Source: Candidatus Puniceispirillum marinum IMCC1322 (GTDB lineage: Bacteria > Pseudomonadota > Alphaproteobacteria > Puniceispirillales > Puniceispirillaceae). From it: DNA of 64,000 nucleotides. The notes under the pieces were generated by a model, which was not told where the DNA came from, did no database searches, and saw only the letters and a program-made list of their open reading frames with translations. Numbering within the stretch: position 1 is the first letter of the stretch; every line of letters begins with the position of its first letter. The stretch spans positions 248,001 through 312,000 of the forward strand of contig NC_014010.1 in the NCBI RefSeq assembly GCF_000024465.1, given 5' to 3'. Positions 34,669 to 43,070 of the stretch are shown one piece after another. The position numbers and the translations under genes are program-made.

Positions 34669-36132
34669 CTATCGTATCGTCTTAATGGCTGCGTAAAGTT
34701 GTTGCCACTGGTGTCGTCGATCCCCAAGAGCGTCTTTTATCATAGCATCTGGGCTAATGGTTCCGATAATGTCAGGCTTGCGCAAAATTGTGGCGACGTC
34801 TGTCGCACTATAAGGTTTGCTGGCGAGTAAGCCCAAACGTGCAGCACCAAGCGCTGCTCCAAAATCTCCATCTTCGGGGATTATGATATCGCAATCTGTG
34901 ACCGCCGCAATCAATGACAGCCAATAGTTGCTTTTTGCCCCGCCCCCGGTAGCCAGAAGCTGGCTGGGGCGCTTGTCAGCCGCGGCTAGAACATTGACCG
35001 TATCAGCCATTGCAAAGGCAACACCTTCTAAAACAGCTCTGGTCATATCAGTGCGGTCATCAGTACGGGAAATGCCAAAAAAACCACCACGAGCCAGCGC
35101 ATCATTATGAGGGGTACGTTCGCCTGATAGGTAAGGATGAAACAGCATGGGCGACGGGCTAAAACTGTTGTTTTCTATGCTGTTCATGAGGGTGACAACC
35201 GATGTGTTTGATATCTCGGATAACCAGTTCAAACAATCAGTCGCGGCCAGAATGACGCCCATCTGATGCCATGTGTCTGGTAGCGCATGGCAAAAAGCAT
35301 GCGCTCCATTGGCTGGAGCAGGGGCAAAGCTGTCAGTGACGCTGAACACGACACCAGATGTGCCAAGTGATAAAAAGGCATCGCCCGGATTTGTGACACC
35401 AAGCCCACAGGCTGCTGCTGCATTATCGCCGCCACCGCCAGCTATCGTAACAGTATTCTTTATACCCCATTTTTGTGCAATGTCGGGGCGAAGCTGTCCA
35501 GCTGGTGCACTGCCTTCAGCCAGTTCGGGCATCTGTTCAATTGACAAGCCGCAGGGTGACAGCAAGGCAGGTGACCATGCGCGTGCGGCAACATCAAGCC
35601 ACAGGGTGCCTGCGCTGTCAGACATGTCCGAAACCTTTTCCCCTGACATGCGAAAGCGGACATAATCCTTGGGCAACAGGATAGTTGTGATTTTGGTAAA
35701 TAAATCAGGCTCATGCCTTGCCATCCATAAGGCTTTAGGTGCTGTAAAGCCAGGCATGACCGCGTTACCACCCAGCAAGCGATAGTCTGAAAACTCTTCA
35801 TCAAGTTCTGTTGCTTCGGCCGCATTTCGTGTGTCGTTCCATAAAATTGCAGGACGAAGCACATTGTCATCTTTATCCAGAGCAACCATGCCATGCATCT
35901 GACCAGAGAGGCCGATAGCTTGCACATCTGCCATTGCTTTTGCATGATCACGCGCTAGCTTCAAGGCGGTTTCATTTACCGCATTCCACCAGTCGGTAGG
36001 CGCCTGTTCTGACCATCCGGGATGAGGGCGGGTGACATTGAGTGAAGCAGAGGTACTGGCGATAATTCTGCCATCCAAGTCCAGAAGCAAAGCCTTTACG
36101 CCCGACGTACCGATATCAAACCCTAAAAACAT
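34669..36132 (-). CDS. xylB: Xylulokinase
   Basis: 487 aa FGGY-family kinase phosphorylating D-xylulose to xylulose 5-phosphate. The N-terminal phosphate-binding motif is FLGFDIGTSGVKALLLDLDG. The QAPTDWW-like SEQAPTDWWNAV, QMHGMVALDK and IAGGGGDNAAAACGLG blocks and the C-terminal LATGGGAKSNYWLSLIA ATP site fit. It is upstream of xylA on the same strand, so the operon order is xylB-xylA. Divergent from iolG across 170 bases that hold the shared promoter region. Confidence 0.93.
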   Translation of the reverse strand: MFLGFDIGTSGVKALLLDLDGRIIASTSASLNVTRPHPGWSEQAPTDWWNAVNETALKLARDHAKAMADVQAIGLSGQMHGMVALDKDDNVLRPAILWNDTRNAAEATELDEEFSDYRLLGGNAVMPGFTAPKALWMARHEPDLFTKITTILLPKDYVRFRMSGEKVSDMSDSAGTLWLDVAARAWSPALLSPCGLSIEQMPELAEGSAPAGQLRPDIAQKWGIKNTVTIAGGGGDNAAAACGLGVTNPGDAFLSLGTSGVVFSVTDSFAPAPANGAHAFCHALPDTWHQMGVILAATDCLNWLSEISNTSVVTLMNSIENNSFSPSPMLFHPYLSGERTPHNDALARGGFFGISRTDDRTDMTRAVLEGVAFAMADTVNVLAAADKRPSQLLATGGGAKSNYWLSLIAAVTDCDIIIPEDGDFGAALGAARLGLLASKPYSATDVATILRKPDIIGTISPDAMIKDALGDRRHQWQQLYAAIKTIR

Positions 36133-36302
36133 TGCATGTCCTCACTCAATGACAAACAGCATTCTGTCTATCTATCAGCGTAAAATCAAGCCTGAGGGAA
36201 CTGTGGGATCTAGCCCAATGCCAGAATAGTTTTACTTGCCAACTGTCATGGGTTTGTCTAAGCAAATGATCCTTATTTCGATTTACCAAGACGAGGTTTG
36301 TA

Positions 36303-37292
36303 ATGTCTGTTCGTATAGCTGTATTAGGCGCGGGTCGTATTGGTCAGGTGCATGCACGCGCGATTGCCGAAAATAATACGGCTATTTTGGCGGCCATTGC
36401 TGATCCCATTGCAACGGCGGCAAATGCTGTTGCTGACCACTATGGATGTGATGTACGCACAATTGACGAAATTGCTGCTAGTGATGATGTTGATGGTGTA
36501 ATCATTTGCACACCGACCGATACACATGCCGATTTAATCGAACAATTTGCCCGCTGTGGTAAAGCGATTTTCTGTGAAAAGCCAATTGATCTGAGTGTTG
36601 ATCGCGTACGCGCGTGTCTTGATGTTGTGAATGAATGTAAAGCCGTGTTGATGGTTGGCTTTAACCGCCGTTTTGATCCGCATTTTGCGGCGCTTAAGGC
36701 GGCAATCAATAAAGGCGATATCGGTGCGTCTGAGATGGCTGTGATCACCTCTCGTGATCCGGGCGCGCCACCATTGGATTACATCAAACGGTCTGGTGGC
36801 ATTTTTCGTGATATGACAATACATGATTTTGACATGGCTGTTTTTCTGATGGATGAAATGCCTGTCACTATTCAGGCTAGCGGATCGGTTCTTGTTGATC
36901 CGGCGATAGGCGCGGCAGGTGACTATGATAGTGCATCGGTTATTCTGACTATGGCATCGGGCAAGCAGGTGACTATCTCAAATTCCCGACGCGCTACTTA
37001 TGGGTATGACCAGCGAATCGAAGTACATGGATCAAAAGGCATGGTCGCGGCAGAAAATCAACGGCCAGTATCGATCGAGCTTGCTACATCATCTGGCTAT
37101 ACCCGGCCACCATTACATGACTTTTTCATGACGCGTTATATTGATGCCTATGCACATGAAATCGCCGCATTCATCGATAGTATCGTCAATGCTACACCAG
37201 CGAGCCCAGATGGGCAGGATGGATTGAACGCGTTGCGTATCGCGGACGCTGCGTTATTATCTGCCCAGTCAGGAAAGGCTGTTCATCTTTAG
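36303..37292 (+). CDS. iolG: Inositol 2-dehydrogenase
   Basis: 329 aa Gfo/Idh/MocA dehydrogenase oxidising myo-inositol to 2-keto-myo-inositol (scyllo-inosose). The N-terminal dinucleotide motif is VLGAGRIGQVHARAIAE, and the catalytic motif CEKPIDLS lies near residue 97. FNRRFDPHFAALKAAI and GGIFRDMTIHDFDMAVFL (Asp/His active site) match IolG closely. It is set apart from the main iol operon by the ABC transporter genes, but the pathway fit is clear. Confidence 0.88.
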   Translation: MSVRIAVLGAGRIGQVHARAIAENNTAILAAIADPIATAANAVADHYGCDVRTIDEIAASDDVDGVIICTPTDTHADLIEQFARCGKAIFCEKPIDLSVDRVRACLDVVNECKAVLMVGFNRRFDPHFAALKAAINKGDIGASEMAVITSRDPGAPPLDYIKRSGGIFRDMTIHDFDMAVFLMDEMPVTIQASGSVLVDPAIGAAGDYDSASVILTMASGKQVTISNSRRATYGYDQRIEVHGSKGMVAAENQRPVSIELATSSGYTRPPLHDFFMTRYIDAYAHEIAAFIDSIVNATPASPDGQDGLNALRIADAALLSAQSGKAVHL

Positions 37293-37311
37293 GCGGTTGA
37301 CCCAAGCGGTA

Positions 37312-38436
37312 TCAAACCTTTTCCCATGCACCTGAAATGACCGAGCGATCAACAGCATCCATGGCCTGTTCGATCACCAATGCCGAATCGAAATCAGGCC
37401 ATATTTTTTCGCCTGTTTCGATGGATGTTAGCAGGTCATGCAATTCACATATCTTGACATCCATGTAACCGAGGCTATGCCCACCATTTGGCAGAAATGC
37501 CGCATAGGGAGCATGTTCAGGGCCTGTTAAAATGGTGCGAAACCCGTCAGTTGCCGGATCGTCCTGCTTGGTGAATAACTGGAGTTCGTTGAGGCGCTCC
37601 TGATCAAAGATGATAGTACCTTTGGTACCTTGTACTTCCCAGCGCAGACCACATTTACGTCCCCATGTCACACGGCTGGCGCCAATATGGCCATGAACCC
37701 CATTTTCAAAATGGACTAAAGCCGAAACCATATCGTCATTATCAACAGTTTTGGTAGCATTGGCGTTAGCCGGATCGGTACGTTCTTTATGCACAATGGC
37801 ATAATCACCAACAACTTTGGAAATTGTTGATCCGGTCAAGAAATGTGCCACGCTGATCACATGGCATAAAACATCGCCATTGGCACCAGTGCCGGATTGA
37901 TCGCGTGACATGCGCCATGACCATGGGCGGTTGCCATCAGCTTCATTATCGACATCATAGCGGCAGAAAAATCCTGCAACCTCGCCAATGACACCGCTTT
38001 CGATAAGGCGACGAGCATGCGTTACGGCAGGATTTTTGGTATAATTATACCCAACGATTGTTTTGCCCGTGCTGGCTTTAGCGGCGGCGGCCATTGCTGC
38101 GCTATCGGCAAGGTTCGTTGACATTGGTTTTTCACACCAGACATGTTTGCCTGCATTAAGCGCGGCGATTGCAATCTCGGCATGGGTGTCATTCGGTGTG
38201 CAGACAGAGATTAGGTCAACCGCGCTATCATTGACAACATCACGCCAGTCAGCACTATAGCGTGAGAATCCCAGATCAGTTGCCCGTTGGCTGGCACGAT
38301 CGGGGCTCAGATCACAGACAATTTCAAGATTAGGGCGAAGGCCGGTGCCAAAAACCGAAGCTGATGCGCTATAGGCGATCGAATGCGCCTTGCCCATAAA
38401 ACCCGTACCAATTACGCCAACACCAATAGGTTTCAT
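37312..38436 (-). CDS. Gfo/Idh/MocA-family sugar or inositol dehydrogenase
   Basis: 374 aa. The Rossmann motif GVIGTGFMGKAHSIAY is at the N-terminus, VWCEKPMSTNLADS supplies the catalytic Lys, and GDVLCHVISVAHFLTG the His region. It is convergent with iolG and divergent from the ABC substrate-binding gene. Its substrate could be a second inositol isomer (scyllo- or chiro-inositol) or a sugar imported by the adjacent transporter. Similarity to iolG is only at the fold level. Confidence 0.82.
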   Translation of the reverse strand: MKPIGVGVIGTGFMGKAHSIAYSASASVFGTGLRPNLEIVCDLSPDRASQRATDLGFSRYSADWRDVVNDSAVDLISVCTPNDTHAEIAIAALNAGKHVWCEKPMSTNLADSAAMAAAAKASTGKTIVGYNYTKNPAVTHARRLIESGVIGEVAGFFCRYDVDNEADGNRPWSWRMSRDQSGTGANGDVLCHVISVAHFLTGSTISKVVGDYAIVHKERTDPANANATKTVDNDDMVSALVHFENGVHGHIGASRVTWGRKCGLRWEVQGTKGTIIFDQERLNELQLFTKQDDPATDGFRTILTGPEHAPYAAFLPNGGHSLGYMDVKICELHDLLTSIETGEKIWPDFDSALVIEQAMDAVDRSVISGAWEKV

Positions 38437-38526
38437 TATTCAGCTCCAAATTTCAAGCCCCATTATTGGGCTACAGTTTGTTTGTTTAATAGCGATCAAG
38501 CCGCCAAATTCAAAATTAATAATTGC

Positions 38527-38558
38527 TGGAAATAGCATTTTATTGTGCTTGGAAATAG
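38527..38558. promoter_or_regulatory. Direct repeat TGGAAATAG x2 upstream of the ABC transporter
   Basis: Two exact copies (38527-38535 and 38550-38558) lie 23 bases apart, about two helical turns, in the 253-base divergent gap between the Gfo/Idh gene and the substrate-binding gene. The GGAA core recalls the half-site reported for rhizobial IolR (GGAA-N6-TTCC). It is a candidate binding site for the RpiR-type regulator encoded downstream. Confidence 0.35.
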
Positions 38559-38689
38559 AACAAACTTTGTCTTTTTTAAAAAAGCAAAATATTTGTTCTA
38601 AAAATATCTTTACTTTCGAACGTGTAAAAGTTTTTATAAGTTTGCCTATCAGGTGTTAATGATTGGCTAAAACTTATGGGAGTGAAAAA

Positions 38690-39595
38690 ATGAAAAAAAT
38701 TGTAATGGCTGTTTCAGCCATGATGATGATGGCTGGCGCTGCTCAGGCGGAACGCTATGTAATGGTCACACATGGAGAGGGTAAAGATCCTTTCTGGCCT
38801 GTTGTCCAAAAAGGTGGTGAAGATGCTGCACGTCACGTAGGTGCAGACTTTGAATATATCTTCAACCCATCAGGCGACATGGGTGATATGGCAAAATCAA
38901 TCACCGCTGCTGCGGCTACACAACCAGATGGTATTGTTGTGTCATTGCCAGATCCAGATGCACTTGGTCAGGCCATCAAAGACGCTGTTGCAGCTGGTAT
39001 TCCTGTTGTAACAATGAACTCTGGTCTTGAGTCATCAAAAGAAGTTGGCGCGCTTATGCATGTTGGTCAGCCTGAGTATCTTGCTGGTCAGTCAGCTGGT
39101 AATCGTGCAAAAGCCGAAGGTGCAACCAAAGGCCTTTGCTTCATTCAGGAAGCTTACAACACAGCACTGAACGATCGTTGTAACGGTTACGGTGAAGCTG
39201 TGCCTATCAAGCTTGTAGATAGTTCGAATGACCCAGCAACCATTCCAACACGTGCGGCAGCTGGTCTTCAGGCAAACCCTGATATCGACGCTGTTCTATC
39301 TGTTGGCCCACATGTTTGTGTAGGTGTTCAGCAGGCCATTGACGAGCTTGGTATGTCTGTTCACCATTCATGCTTCGACCTTAGCCCACCAGTTATGGAT
39401 ATGATCAATGCTGGTAAGGTTCAGTACACAATTGACCAGCAGCAGCGTTTGCAGGGTTACATGCCTATCATTGTAATGCATCTGTACAACAATGGTGCAG
39501 GACTGCTTCCTGGTGCTAACATCCCGTCAGGCCCAGGCTTTGTGGATAAGTCAAACGCATCATCTGTAGCTGCTCTTGCAGGTGTAGATAGATAA
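38690..39595 (+). CDS. Sugar/inositol ABC transporter substrate-binding protein
   Basis: 301 aa periplasmic binding protein (ribose/LacI-like type I fold). The start at 38690 gives a signal peptide KKIVMAVSAMMMMAGAAQA. The mature part has THGEGKDPFWPVVQKGGED, GIVVSLPDPDALGQAIKDAV and IDQQQRLQGYMPIIVMHLY. The context with iol genes makes inositol or a derivative the likely ligand; xylose is the alternative. A terminator hairpin directly after the gene probably keeps its expression above that of the permease. Confidence 0.87.
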   Translation: MKKIVMAVSAMMMMAGAAQAERYVMVTHGEGKDPFWPVVQKGGEDAARHVGADFEYIFNPSGDMGDMAKSITAAAATQPDGIVVSLPDPDALGQAIKDAVAAGIPVVTMNSGLESSKEVGALMHVGQPEYLAGQSAGNRAKAEGATKGLCFIQEAYNTALNDRCNGYGEAVPIKLVDSSNDPATIPTRAAAGLQANPDIDAVLSVGPHVCVGVQQAIDELGMSVHHSCFDLSPPVMDMINAGKVQYTIDQQQRLQGYMPIIVMHLYNNGAGLLPGANIPSGPGFVDKSNASSVAALAGVDR

Positions 39596-39610
39596 GTTTG
39601 TTATAAATTG

Positions 39611-39642
39611 AAAGTGGGTAGCTTTTTGCTACCCACTTTTTT
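39611..39642 (+). terminator. Hairpin terminator/attenuator between binding protein and permease genes
   Basis: A 12-bp stem AAAGTGGGTAGC (39611-39622) pairs with GCTACCCACTTT (39628-39639), with a 5-T loop and a T-run to 39642. It lies 15 bases after the binding-protein stop and 17 bases before the permease ATG, so it is likely a partial terminator that lowers permease/ATPase expression. Confidence 0.88.
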
Positions 39643-39659
39643 ATTTGATGGGGAATAAA

Positions 39660-41246
39660 ATGAACGCGTCCGTATCTCAACGGCAAGAATCCGATCGTCA
39701 CGAACAAAAGAAGTGGCTGAAAACTCTTTTTTCCAGACCTGAAATTGGCCCTGTTGGGGTTATGTTATTGCTTTTTGGAATGCTGGGATATTTTTCCATC
39801 CCATCAGGTGAATTTTCTTTAAATCCTTTTGCCGGCGAAGGTTTTAACGCACTTGGCATACGAAATAATTTACGTGTTATCTCGCAACTAGCAATTATTG
39901 CGCTAGGTGCTGGTTTGTTGATTGTTGCTGGTGAATTCGATTTGTCGATTGGTTCGATGATTGGTTTTGCTGGTGCCTGTATGGCGATGGTTTTGCGCTG
40001 GGGTTTCTCGATTATAATTCCCTATATTTCCTTTGAGGGTGGGGTTCATATCGAGTTCTACACGCTTATACACATACCTGATGTGTCGCCATTGGGTGCG
40101 CTATTGATAACGCTTTGCTTCACACTATTTTTTGGCTGGTTACAGGGATATATAGTTGTCAAATCTGGCCTGCCGTCATTCATTGTAACGCTGGGTGGCC
40201 TGTTCTTCCTGCGAGGGCTGACCGAGGTTTCCTTAAGGTCATTCAACCATAGGCCTGATCAGATTAAAGGTGCCACGACCGTTACTGAGATTCCGGATAT
40301 AAAAAATATCATCAATCTACCTGGCCATGGTGAAATGGAACGATCGGTAGCTAAAGCATTGCCTGAGGCTGACCTGACCCAGCTTTTAAGCACGCTACCA
40401 GCTGATAAGATTGCAAGCATCACGGAACGTCTTGAATATACCTATCAGCGTGTTGCCGATGCCAAGACAGAATTGATGATTTCCAGAGGTGTTAAGCCAT
40501 TGGAACGGGCATTAGAAAATGCCATCGAGTCAGGTAACGAATTTATGGCGAAGACAATTCAGGATAAAATTGCCAATTTCAAAGTAGATCCTGTGGTGCC
40601 AAAATCGGTCACTGATGTTGATGTGGCGCGGGTTTATATTGACAGTATTAGTTCAGCCAGACCGATTGCTGATTTCTTTGGTGGTGATATTCTGCAGCCA
40701 CTATTTGACTGGCTCTACTTCCCCATTGACTGGAATGTAAATAATTTTGGTAATCAATTTGCCCAGGGTCTTTATTCCTGTGTGATGATCTGCCTGATCA
40801 TGTCATTGATGTGCTATTTTGTGCTTAGCAAGACACAGGCTGGCAACTGGATTTACTCGACTGGTGGCAATATTACGGCGGCCAAAGCGAATGGTGTTCC
40901 GACCAATAAGGTCAAAATATCTTTGTTCATCTTCTCGGCCTTTTGCGCAACAATTTTTGCCGCATGTCAGGTGTTTGAAGTCAATACCGCTGATGCGGCC
41001 AAGGGTAACCTGAAAGAACTGGAAGCTATTGCCGCCGCTGTTATTGGTGGTATCGTGATGACAGGTGGTTTTGGAACGGTTGTTGGTATCATTGTTGGTG
41101 CCTTTATATTTGGTATAGCCAAAGAAGCCTTTTTCTATATTCCGGGCATTGATGGGTCGTTCTATCGCGTGTTCCTTGGCCTTGTGATTATCGCATCGGC
41201 TTTGCTGAATGAAAATATACGAAAACGGATAATGGGGACCATTTAA
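39660..41246 (+). CDS. ABC transporter permease (BPD_transp_2 family) with large internal insertion
   Basis: 528 aa against about 320-350 aa for ordinary RbsC/FrcC-type permeases. The N-terminal half is family-like, with LLIVAGEFDLSIGSMIGFAG and SGLPSFIVTLGGLFFLRGLT. Conserved sequence resumes at GNWIYSTGGNITAAKANGV and the C-terminal VIGGIVMTGGFGTVVGIIVG. Between them (about residues 195-370) lies a long, mostly polar, helix-rich stretch with LERLEY-like and LERALENAIE segments, probably extracytoplasmic. The start at 39660 follows GGGG with 6-base spacing. The ATPase gene begins one base after the stop. Confidence 0.85.
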   Translation: MNASVSQRQESDRHEQKKWLKTLFSRPEIGPVGVMLLLFGMLGYFSIPSGEFSLNPFAGEGFNALGIRNNLRVISQLAIIALGAGLLIVAGEFDLSIGSMIGFAGACMAMVLRWGFSIIIPYISFEGGVHIEFYTLIHIPDVSPLGALLITLCFTLFFGWLQGYIVVKSGLPSFIVTLGGLFFLRGLTEVSLRSFNHRPDQIKGATTVTEIPDIKNIINLPGHGEMERSVAKALPEADLTQLLSTLPADKIASITERLEYTYQRVADAKTELMISRGVKPLERALENAIESGNEFMAKTIQDKIANFKVDPVVPKSVTDVDVARVYIDSISSARPIADFFGGDILQPLFDWLYFPIDWNVNNFGNQFAQGLYSCVMICLIMSLMCYFVLSKTQAGNWIYSTGGNITAAKANGVPTNKVKISLFIFSAFCATIFAACQVFEVNTADAAKGNLKELEAIAAAVIGGIVMTGGFGTVVGIIVGAFIFGIAKEAFFYIPGIDGSFYRVFLGLVIIASALLNENIRKRIMGTI

Positions 41247-41247
41247 C

Positions 41248-42036
41248 ATGGCAAAGTCACAGACACAGCCGCTGATCGAAACCAAAGATCTGGTTAAAAA
41301 ATTTGGTGCTTTCACGGCGTTGAACGGCGTTTCCCTTCAGGTTTATCCAGGGGAAGTTCATGCCTTGCTTGGCGATAATGGTGCGGGTAAATCCACCTTG
41401 ATTAAATTACTGTCAGGGGTTTTTGCCCCCAATAGCGGCAGTATTTATGTCGAAGGCAAGCAAGTCAGTTTTGCGTCTCCCCGTAATGCGAGTGATGCTG
41501 GCATCGGGACTGTTTATCAAGATTTAGCTCTGAATCCTCTGGCTTCGGTAACGCGTAACTTCTTCCTTGGGCGTGAAATAACGCATTTTGGCGGTCCATT
41601 TGGATTGATGAAAATGCAAGAAATGCATCGCATTGCCATAGACGAAATGGCAAAGATTGGTATTAATATTGCTGATCCCGAGCAGTCCGTAGGTACCATG
41701 TCAGGTGGCCAAAGGCAGACTCTTGCTATTGCCCGTGCGATTTATTTTGGCGCCAAGGTGCTTATTCTTGATGAGCCAACATCGGCACTTGGTCAGAAGC
41801 AGCAAATGGAAGTTCTGAAAACCATCAGACGTGTTCAAAAGCTTGGTGATATTGCTATTATTTTGATTACGCATAACGAAATTCATGCTCGTTTGATCGC
41901 TGACCGCTTTACCTTTTTGTCGCTTGGCGAAGTGATCGGAAGTGGAACCTCCGAAGACCTTGGTGGCGATGATATCAAACGTTTGATGGCGGGTGGTGCC
42001 GAAATTGGTGATCTGGCAAAGGAGCTTGCCATTTAG
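41248..42036 (+). CDS. Sugar ABC transporter ATP-binding protein (single-domain, FrcA-like)
   Basis: 262 aa with one nucleotide-binding domain: Walker A GDNGAGKSTLIKLLSG, signature TMSGGQRQTLAIARAI, Walker B VLILDEPTSALG and the switch His in ILITHNE. Classical ribose/inositol ATPases (RbsA, about 500 aa) have two domains; this resembles the shorter FrcA type, which dimerises. It works with the upstream permease and binding protein. Confidence 0.9.
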   Translation: MAKSQTQPLIETKDLVKKFGAFTALNGVSLQVYPGEVHALLGDNGAGKSTLIKLLSGVFAPNSGSIYVEGKQVSFASPRNASDAGIGTVYQDLALNPLASVTRNFFLGREITHFGGPFGLMKMQEMHRIAIDEMAKIGINIADPEQSVGTMSGGQRQTLAIARAIYFGAKVLILDEPTSALGQKQQMEVLKTIRRVQKLGDIAIILITHNEIHARLIADRFTFLSLGEVIGSGTSEDLGGDDIKRLMAGGAEIGDLAKELAI

Positions 42037-42086
42037 CAAAGTCAAAGCCGCGAGGTAATGAAAAACGCGAATAAAGGAGGGAAGAT

Positions 42087-42905
42087 ATGGATGCGGTTAC
42101 AGTTCCACCACAAACCTATGACGGTTTGATCGAGCTGATTACATCGAGCCATAATCACATGCCAAAGCGTCTTCGCGACATTGCGCAATTTGCCCTTGCT
42201 AACCCTGAAAAAATGGCACTTGATACGCTGGCTGAACTGGCGGAAAGCGCCGACTCGAATCCATCAACAATGGTGCGCTTTGCCAAACAGCTAGGTTATA
42301 ATGGGTTTTCACAGCTTCAAAATGTGTTTCGTGACCGTTTGCGGGGAAACTGGGTAAGCTATGAGAGCCGGTTAACCGACTTGAATGAGTCATCTTCTGA
42401 AGATATTTTCGACTCAATTGTTATGTCTGCCGCGCGTTCTGCTATGGCTATGCGAGATAATCTTAATAAGGCCGATGCCAAGGTAGCGGCCGGACGCATT
42501 GCTGAGGCTGATGTTGTGTGGCTGGCTGGGTCAGGACGTACCGAAGGGGTGGCAACCTATTTATCCTACTTATTAACACGCATTGGTATTATGAATCGGT
42601 TTATTTCCCTGTCGCCGTCACAATCATTACAGGAATTGAGTCTGGCAGGAGACAATGACGTTCTTTGTGCATTCAGCTATATGCCCTATAGCGATGTCAC
42701 CATAGCTTTGGTGGATGCCGCACGTCGTCGGGATCTTGATTGCATTAGCATAACTGATACCGAAGTAAGCCCTATCATTCATGGCATCAGCTTGTTTCTG
42801 AAAGAAGAGGATTATGCAGGCTTCCGATCACTGACAGCATCCATGAATCTTGCCCAATATCTGGCAATAGAGGCAGGTATTCAAAAAAGATCAATGAAGG
42901 GTTGA
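42087..42905 (+). CDS. MurR/RpiR-family transcriptional regulator (IolR-like)
   Basis: 272 aa. The N-terminal RpiR helix-turn-helix is in PKRLRDIAQFALANP and AESADSNPSTMVRFAKQLGYNGFSQLQ. The C-terminal SIS domain (about 125-260) has WLAGSGRTEGVATYLSYLL and a sugar-phosphate pocket. Rhizobial IolR repressors belong to this family. Preceded by GGAGGG and located between the transporter and the catabolic operon, it is the obvious controller of the island, probably sensing a phosphorylated inositol-pathway intermediate. Confidence 0.87.
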   Translation: MDAVTVPPQTYDGLIELITSSHNHMPKRLRDIAQFALANPEKMALDTLAELAESADSNPSTMVRFAKQLGYNGFSQLQNVFRDRLRGNWVSYESRLTDLNESSSEDIFDSIVMSAARSAMAMRDNLNKADAKVAAGRIAEADVVWLAGSGRTEGVATYLSYLLTRIGIMNRFISLSPSQSLQELSLAGDNDVLCAFSYMPYSDVTIALVDAARRRDLDCISITDTEVSPIIHGISLFLKEEDYAGFRSLTASMNLAQYLAIEAGIQKRSMKG

Positions 42906-42931
42906 GTGATCACTTGATGATTAAAAAATTT

Positions 42932-42960
42932 CACTATAGTGTTTTTGGAATATTTGTTTC
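42932..42960. promoter_or_regulatory. Candidate IolR operator region upstream of iolC
   Basis: The perfect palindrome CACTATAGTG (42932-42941) is followed by GGAATATTTGTTTC (42947-42960). The latter matches seven of the eight fixed positions of the GGAA-N6-TTCC site reported for Sinorhizobium IolR. The ATATTTGTT core recurs upstream of the binding-protein gene near 38589. The 165-base gap before iolC should hold the operon promoter. Confidence 0.4.
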
Positions 42961-43070
42961 GTTTTTTGATGTGTGACAGCTAATTGTCTGACATATTGAT
43001 GACCTGATAAATTATTTGAAATAGATGTCTTTGATATTGTCAAAATGTTGTCTTGACGAAGAGTTGTAAA

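Noticed and set aside
35460-35951. A 163-codon minus-strand open frame rich in Cys and Met.
   Set aside because: It is an out-of-frame shadow of xylB.
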